A DNA stretch of 16,240 bases, from assembly GCA_900769475.1 (NCBI GenBank), contig CAAGGQ010000090.1, forward strand, positions 1 through 16,240, in the 5' to 3' direction. This document shows, piece by piece, positions 13,698-16,240 of the stretch (positions are counted from its first letter, which is position 1; each line of letters opens with the position of its first letter). Below the pieces are notes generated by a model. The model saw only the letters and a list, made by a program, of their open reading frames with translations, was not told where the DNA came from and made no database searches. A program made the translations under genes and the position numbers. Source of the stretch: Clostridia bacterium. GTDB taxonomy: Bacteria; Bacillota; Clostridia; Oscillospirales; CAG-272.

Positions 13698-14657
13698 TTA
13701 AAATTCGTTCTTCAGGCTCCGTTGGAACAGAGCGTCGATCTCGGTGGCGGTGTCGCATCCCAGGTAGAGGACCCGATAGACCCCCTCGCAAATGGGAAGA
13801 TCTACACCGTACTCCTCGGCCAGGCGATGAAGGGCCGCGGCGGTGTAATAGCCCTCAGCCAAGGCCTCGTAGCGTTCGCCCTTGACGTAGCTCTCACCAA
13901 ACTGGCGGTTGTGGGAGAACTTGGAAAAGACCGTGGCCTCATAGTCCCCCAGATGGCAAAGACCGTAGGCCGAGAAGGGATTGCCTCCCATGGCACCGAT
14001 CAGCCCGGCGATCTCGTGGGTCCCGCGGCTCATCAGCGCCCCCTTGAGGGTGGAAAGCCCAAGACCATCCAAAAATCCCGCGGCAATGCCGATCACGTTC
14101 TTGGCGGCGGCACCGATCTCGTTTCCGATCAGATCCTGCCCGTAATAGAAGCGGATCAACCGCCCCGAAAAGGCATCCACCAGCGTCCGCTTCACGTCCT
14201 CGTGGCGGCTATCAATGACCATGCAGTTGGGCACGCCGGCGTAGAACTCCTGCACGTGTCCCGGCCCCAGCCATACCGCCACCCGATTGGAGGGATCCAG
14301 AGTTTCCTCCACGATCTCGGAGAGCCGCTTTCCGGTTTCGATCTCAATGCCCTTCATGCAAAGAACAATGATCTTATTCTTGAGCCCCAGGGGAAGAAGC
14401 TCCCCCTCCAGCAGGGCACGAAGGCCTTGGGAATTGACCGAAATGATCAACACCTCGGCCTCCGGCACCGACTCCAGGGAGGTGGAAAGCGCTACGCTTG
14501 GGGGCAGAGTCAGGAGATCGTTCCTCCGTTTTTTTAGAAATTGCTTCATGTGCGGCGAGGAGCTCCGCCCATACAGGGTAACTGCATACCCCTGCCGATC
14601 CAGATACCAGGTGATCAAGGATCCCCAGCGTCCGCAACCGATCACGGTAATGTTCAT
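13698..14657 (-). CDS. gpsA: NAD(P)-dependent glycerol-3-phosphate dehydrogenase, divergent
   Basis: This 319-residue protein makes sn-glycerol-3-phosphate from dihydroxyacetone phosphate for phospholipid synthesis, if it acts like its family. The N-terminal Rossmann motif is GCGRWG (7-12), Lys102 lies in MKGIE, and the C-terminal catalytic lysine is K186 in AAAKNVIGIAAGFLDGLG. Substrate-side motifs RGTHEI (211-216), GLCHLGDYEATVFS (232-245) and the HNRQFG loop follow the family order. Several signature positions differ from textbook GpsA: LGPGHVQEF stands where SGPSFAxE is usual, and GLCHLGDY where GLAGLGDL is usual. It is therefore either a variant GpsA or a paralogue, and a second gpsA in the genome would favour the latter. 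No ordinary Shine-Dalgarno precedes the ATG, and a strong hairpin lies 10 bases upstream. It is the third gene of the metG-FAD-gpsA-tatD run. Confidence 0.87.
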   Translation of the reverse strand: MNITVIGCGRWGSLITWYLDRQGYAVTLYGRSSSPHMKQFLKKRRNDLLTLPPSVALSTSLESVPEAEVLIISVNSQGLRALLEGELLPLGLKNKIIVLCMKGIEIETGKRLSEIVEETLDPSNRVAVWLGPGHVQEFYAGVPNCMVIDSRHEDVKRTLVDAFSGRLIRFYYGQDLIGNEIGAAAKNVIGIAAGFLDGLGLSTLKGALMSRGTHEIAGLIGAMGGNPFSAYGLCHLGDYEATVFSKFSHNRQFGESYVKGERYEALAEGYYTAAALHRLAEEYGVDLPICEGVYRVLYLGCDTATEIDALFQRSLKNEF

Positions 14658-14667
14658 CTATTTACTG

Positions 14668-14699
14668 ACGGGAAGAGCCGCGTCTGCAGCCCCTCCCGT
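14668..14699 (-). other. Stable hairpin upstream of the gpsA start
   Basis: On the minus strand 14 positions pair (11 Watson-Crick, 3 G-U) around an AGAC loop, and the structure ends 10 bases before the gpsA ATG. No T-run follows. Purine-rich AAAGGAAA lies just 5' of the stem, and the only GGGAGGGG sequence is locked in its 5' arm. It could be an intercistronic structure, a weak terminator, or part of an unusual initiation region. Confidence 0.6.
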
Positions 14700-14733
14700 T
14701 TCCTTTCCAAAAATATGTAGTTCCTTCGGCCGC

Positions 14734-15960
14734 TCAAATGTGCAGAACCACGCCGTTTTCCACCAGCTTCTTCTGCAGTGCCGGAACGTCCAGCGCCGTC
14801 AGATCTCCGCCCATAGCGGCGGCAATGCCTGCGGCCTCTCCGGTCACGGCACAGCAAGGAATGACGCGCATAATATCCCACATGGCATCGGTGTTGGAAA
14901 TGCATCTGCCCGCGGCAATCACGTTCTTCAGGTCGCCAACCAGGGCTCGGTAGGGTACCTCGTAGATGGGGCCCTTCTTTCTCCAGTTGGAAACCATGCC
15001 GATGCTGTCCTCAAAATACTTGTGATCGTCGCTGGTATCCATCTCGTATTTGCCCACGGGTCTGCGGGTCATACGAACCTGCGGAATGGTGGGCATGGTG
15101 CAAAGGGCGTGCTCAGGGGTCAATTCGCCCCCCTGCAGGAAGGATTCCAGCAGTTGCGTATGAGCGATTTGCATCACGTCGGAAAGCTCTTTTCCGTCAA
15201 TGCCGAGAAAGCGCTTGCAATCGCCCGAAAAGACGTCCTTGGAAATCTCTTTATCCTGTGCATTCTTCTCGTTGCGCTTTGCCTTTTCCTCGTCGGAAAT
15301 GTCGGCATAGCCCAGCATATGAAGCTTTACGCGGCCTTCTTCCACGGAATAGTACCACGCCGCCTGTACGTTGCCCTGTCCAAAGTGAGCGCAACGAGCG
15401 CCCGCCAAATGGAAGACGTCTGCGTCACCGGTGCAGTCTACCACGCTCTTTGCAAGGATCGCCTGTCTGCCGGTCTTGTTCTCAATGATCAGCGCATTAA
15501 CGCGGTCATCGTTTACAACGGTATCACAAACAGAAGTGCCATAGAGGATCTCCACGCCCTCCTTGCGCAAAAGCTGCTCGGAAAGAATGGCAAAGATCTG
15601 AGCGTTAAAGCCTACCTGATAGCGTTTTTCCTTCTTCGCCTCGTCATCCTCACCTTGCCAAGCCTCGTATCCTGCGGCACGGCTCTCAATACCGTGTTTG
15701 ACCGAAAGCTTGATCAGCTCCTCACAAATACCAAAGCTGACCTGTCTACCGTTTCCATCGCAAAGAGGAAGATAGATCGTAACCAATCCAAGGGTAGCAA
15801 GACCGCCCAGAGCGAATTCCTTTTCCACGAGCAACGTCTTGGCTCCCTGTCTGACTGCCGCCAGGGCCGCCGCGATGCCCGCAATGCCGCCGCCCGCAAC
15901 CACAACGTCATATTCCCCTGCTACGGGAATCTGCTTGGGAGCTTCCTGAATGTATTTCAT
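14734..15960 (-). CDS. FAD-dependent oxidoreductase (FAD_oxidored family)
   Basis: This 408-residue flavoprotein has an N-terminal dinucleotide fold: YDVVVAGGGIAGIAAALAA (17-35) with GGGIAG at 23-28, and Glu46 in LLVEKE for the ribose. The next segment, FALGGLATLGLVTIYLPLCDG (49-69), is typical of the FAD_oxidored family. A second FAD-contacting stretch, VDCTGDADVFHLAG (174-187), and the C-terminal GRCISNTDAMWDIMR and CAVTGEAAGIAAA segments (351-382) complete the domain. The substrate is unknown; members are often found near sugar or organic acid catabolism genes, which is not the case here. The start at 15960 places the fold 18 residues in. AAAGGAA (15977-15971) is 10 bases upstream. The frame continues to 16017, but that would run into the preceding MetRS-type gene. 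It has no signal peptide. Confidence 0.88.
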   Translation of the reverse strand: MKYIQEAPKQIPVAGEYDVVVAGGGIAGIAAALAAVRQGAKTLLVEKEFALGGLATLGLVTIYLPLCDGNGRQVSFGICEELIKLSVKHGIESRAAGYEAWQGEDDEAKKEKRYQVGFNAQIFAILSEQLLRKEGVEILYGTSVCDTVVNDDRVNALIIENKTGRQAILAKSVVDCTGDADVFHLAGARCAHFGQGNVQAAWYYSVEEGRVKLHMLGYADISDEEKAKRNEKNAQDKEISKDVFSGDCKRFLGIDGKELSDVMQIAHTQLLESFLQGGELTPEHALCTMPTIPQVRMTRRPVGKYEMDTSDDHKYFEDSIGMVSNWRKKGPIYEVPYRALVGDLKNVIAAGRCISNTDAMWDIMRVIPCCAVTGEAAGIAAAMGGDLTALDVPALQKKLVENGVVLHI

Positions 15961-15997
15961 CACGAATATATTCCTTTCAAGTTCTGTTTTATCAATT

Positions 15998-16240
15998 TTA
16001 TCGAACGCGCTCGCCAAGAGGCGTATCCTTGTCCAGGAACACTACGCGAACCGTCTCCTCGCCCGATGCCAGAATCATACCGTTGGACTCAATGCCGCAC
16101 AGCGTTGCGGGCTTGAGGTTGGCCACCACGATGATCTTCTTTCCGATCAGATCCTCGGGAGCATACCACTTGGCAATGCCCGACACCACCTGCCGCTGTT
16201 CGTAGCCCAGGTCGATCTGCAGCTTGAGCAGCTTCTTTGC
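15998..16240 (-). CDS. metG: Methionyl-tRNA synthetase C-terminal tRNA-binding domain (partial gene)
   Basis: The gene enters from the right edge and stops at 15998; 80 residues are visible. They read as an EMAP/Trbp111-type OB-fold: AKKLLKLQIDLGYEQRQVVSG, then IAKWYAPEDLIGKKIIVVANLKPA, then CGIESNGMILAS and a final VFLDKDTPLGERVR. The order and the ESNGMILA motif match the C-terminal extension of bacterial MetRS, which dimerises and binds tRNA. A free-standing Trbp111/CsaA-like protein would look the same from this fragment. I prefer metG because a TatD gene follows in the same operon, a common association in Bacillota. The gap to the FAD oxidoreductase gene is 37 bases with no promoter or terminator. 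Confidence 0.82.
   Translation of the reverse strand, partial: AKKLLKLQIDLGYEQRQVVSGIAKWYAPEDLIGKKIIVVANLKPATLCGIESNGMILASGEETVRVVFLDKDTPLGERVR

Noticed and set aside
13684..13791. N-terminal extension of the TatD gene into gpsA
   Set aside because: It would overlap gpsA by about 90 bases and add a basic tail ahead of the conserved DSHAH strand. The family N-terminus begins at the ATG at 13683.
15961..16017. N-terminal extension of the FAD oxidoreductase gene
   Set aside because: It would overlap the end of the MetRS-type gene and add residues before the family start. The ATG at 15960 has a Shine-Dalgarno.
14287..16116. Open frame of 609 codons on the plus strand
   Set aside because: It is antisense across gpsA, the FAD oxidoreductase and the MetRS domain. 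A single frame spanning three well-identified genes is a shadow, not a gene.
1..16240. Mobile elements, CRISPR arrays, prophage or defence systems
   Set aside because: No transposase or integrase motifs, terminal repeats, spaced direct repeats or toxin-antitoxin pairs were seen. All identified genes are transport, regulation or housekeeping types.

Overview
The window looks like chromosomal core and accessory DNA from a Gram-positive, Clostridia-like member of the Bacillota. The grounds are strong purine-rich ribosome binding sites (GGAGG, AAGGAGG), several near-perfect sigma-A promoters (TTGACA-17/18-TATAAT), compact intrinsic terminators, lipobox signal peptides, NatA/NatB-type and heterodimeric ABC exporters, and a BspA-like repeat lipoprotein. 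This assignment is an inference from style and gene families, not a species call. I see no phage, transposon, CRISPR array, tRNA or rRNA.

Layout, left to right. (1) The last codons of a truncated plus-strand gene, then a cytidylate-kinase-like gene (109-723) with its own promoter, facing a shared terminator. (2) A minus-strand pair, ATPase plus ABC-2 permease (2709-773), resembling NatA/NatB, driven by a promoter that is interlocked with the terminator of the operon before it. (3) A minus-strand operon of a TetR/WHG-type repressor and two half-transporter ABC exporters (7043-2808), each gene overlapping the next. Two palindromic operators sit in the promoter, so this is a self-regulated, probably drug- or toxin-responsive efflux module. 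(4) A divergent plus-strand lipoprotein (7224-8183). (5) An XRE-type regulator with a TPR-like C-terminus (9419-8349). (6) A secreted, lipid-anchored metallo-beta-lactamase-fold protein (10534-9590) behind an EF-G-like GTPase (12660-10609) with a structured leader. (7) A tightly packed minus-strand housekeeping operon entering from the right edge: the MetRS C-terminal tRNA-binding domain (partial), a FAD-dependent oxidoreductase, a divergent GpsA-like dehydrogenase and a TatD-family metal-dependent hydrolase.

The strongest interpretable signals are regulatory and architectural. They are: the operator pair in the TetR promoter; the reciprocal motif degeneracy of the two ABC half-transporters, which marks one catalytic and one degenerate ATP site; the promoter-inside-terminator arrangement at 2724-2791; and a stable hairpin between a purine-rich stretch and the start codon of gpsA, which lacks an ordinary Shine-Dalgarno. 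I did not find a clearly new multi-gene defence or metabolic system.
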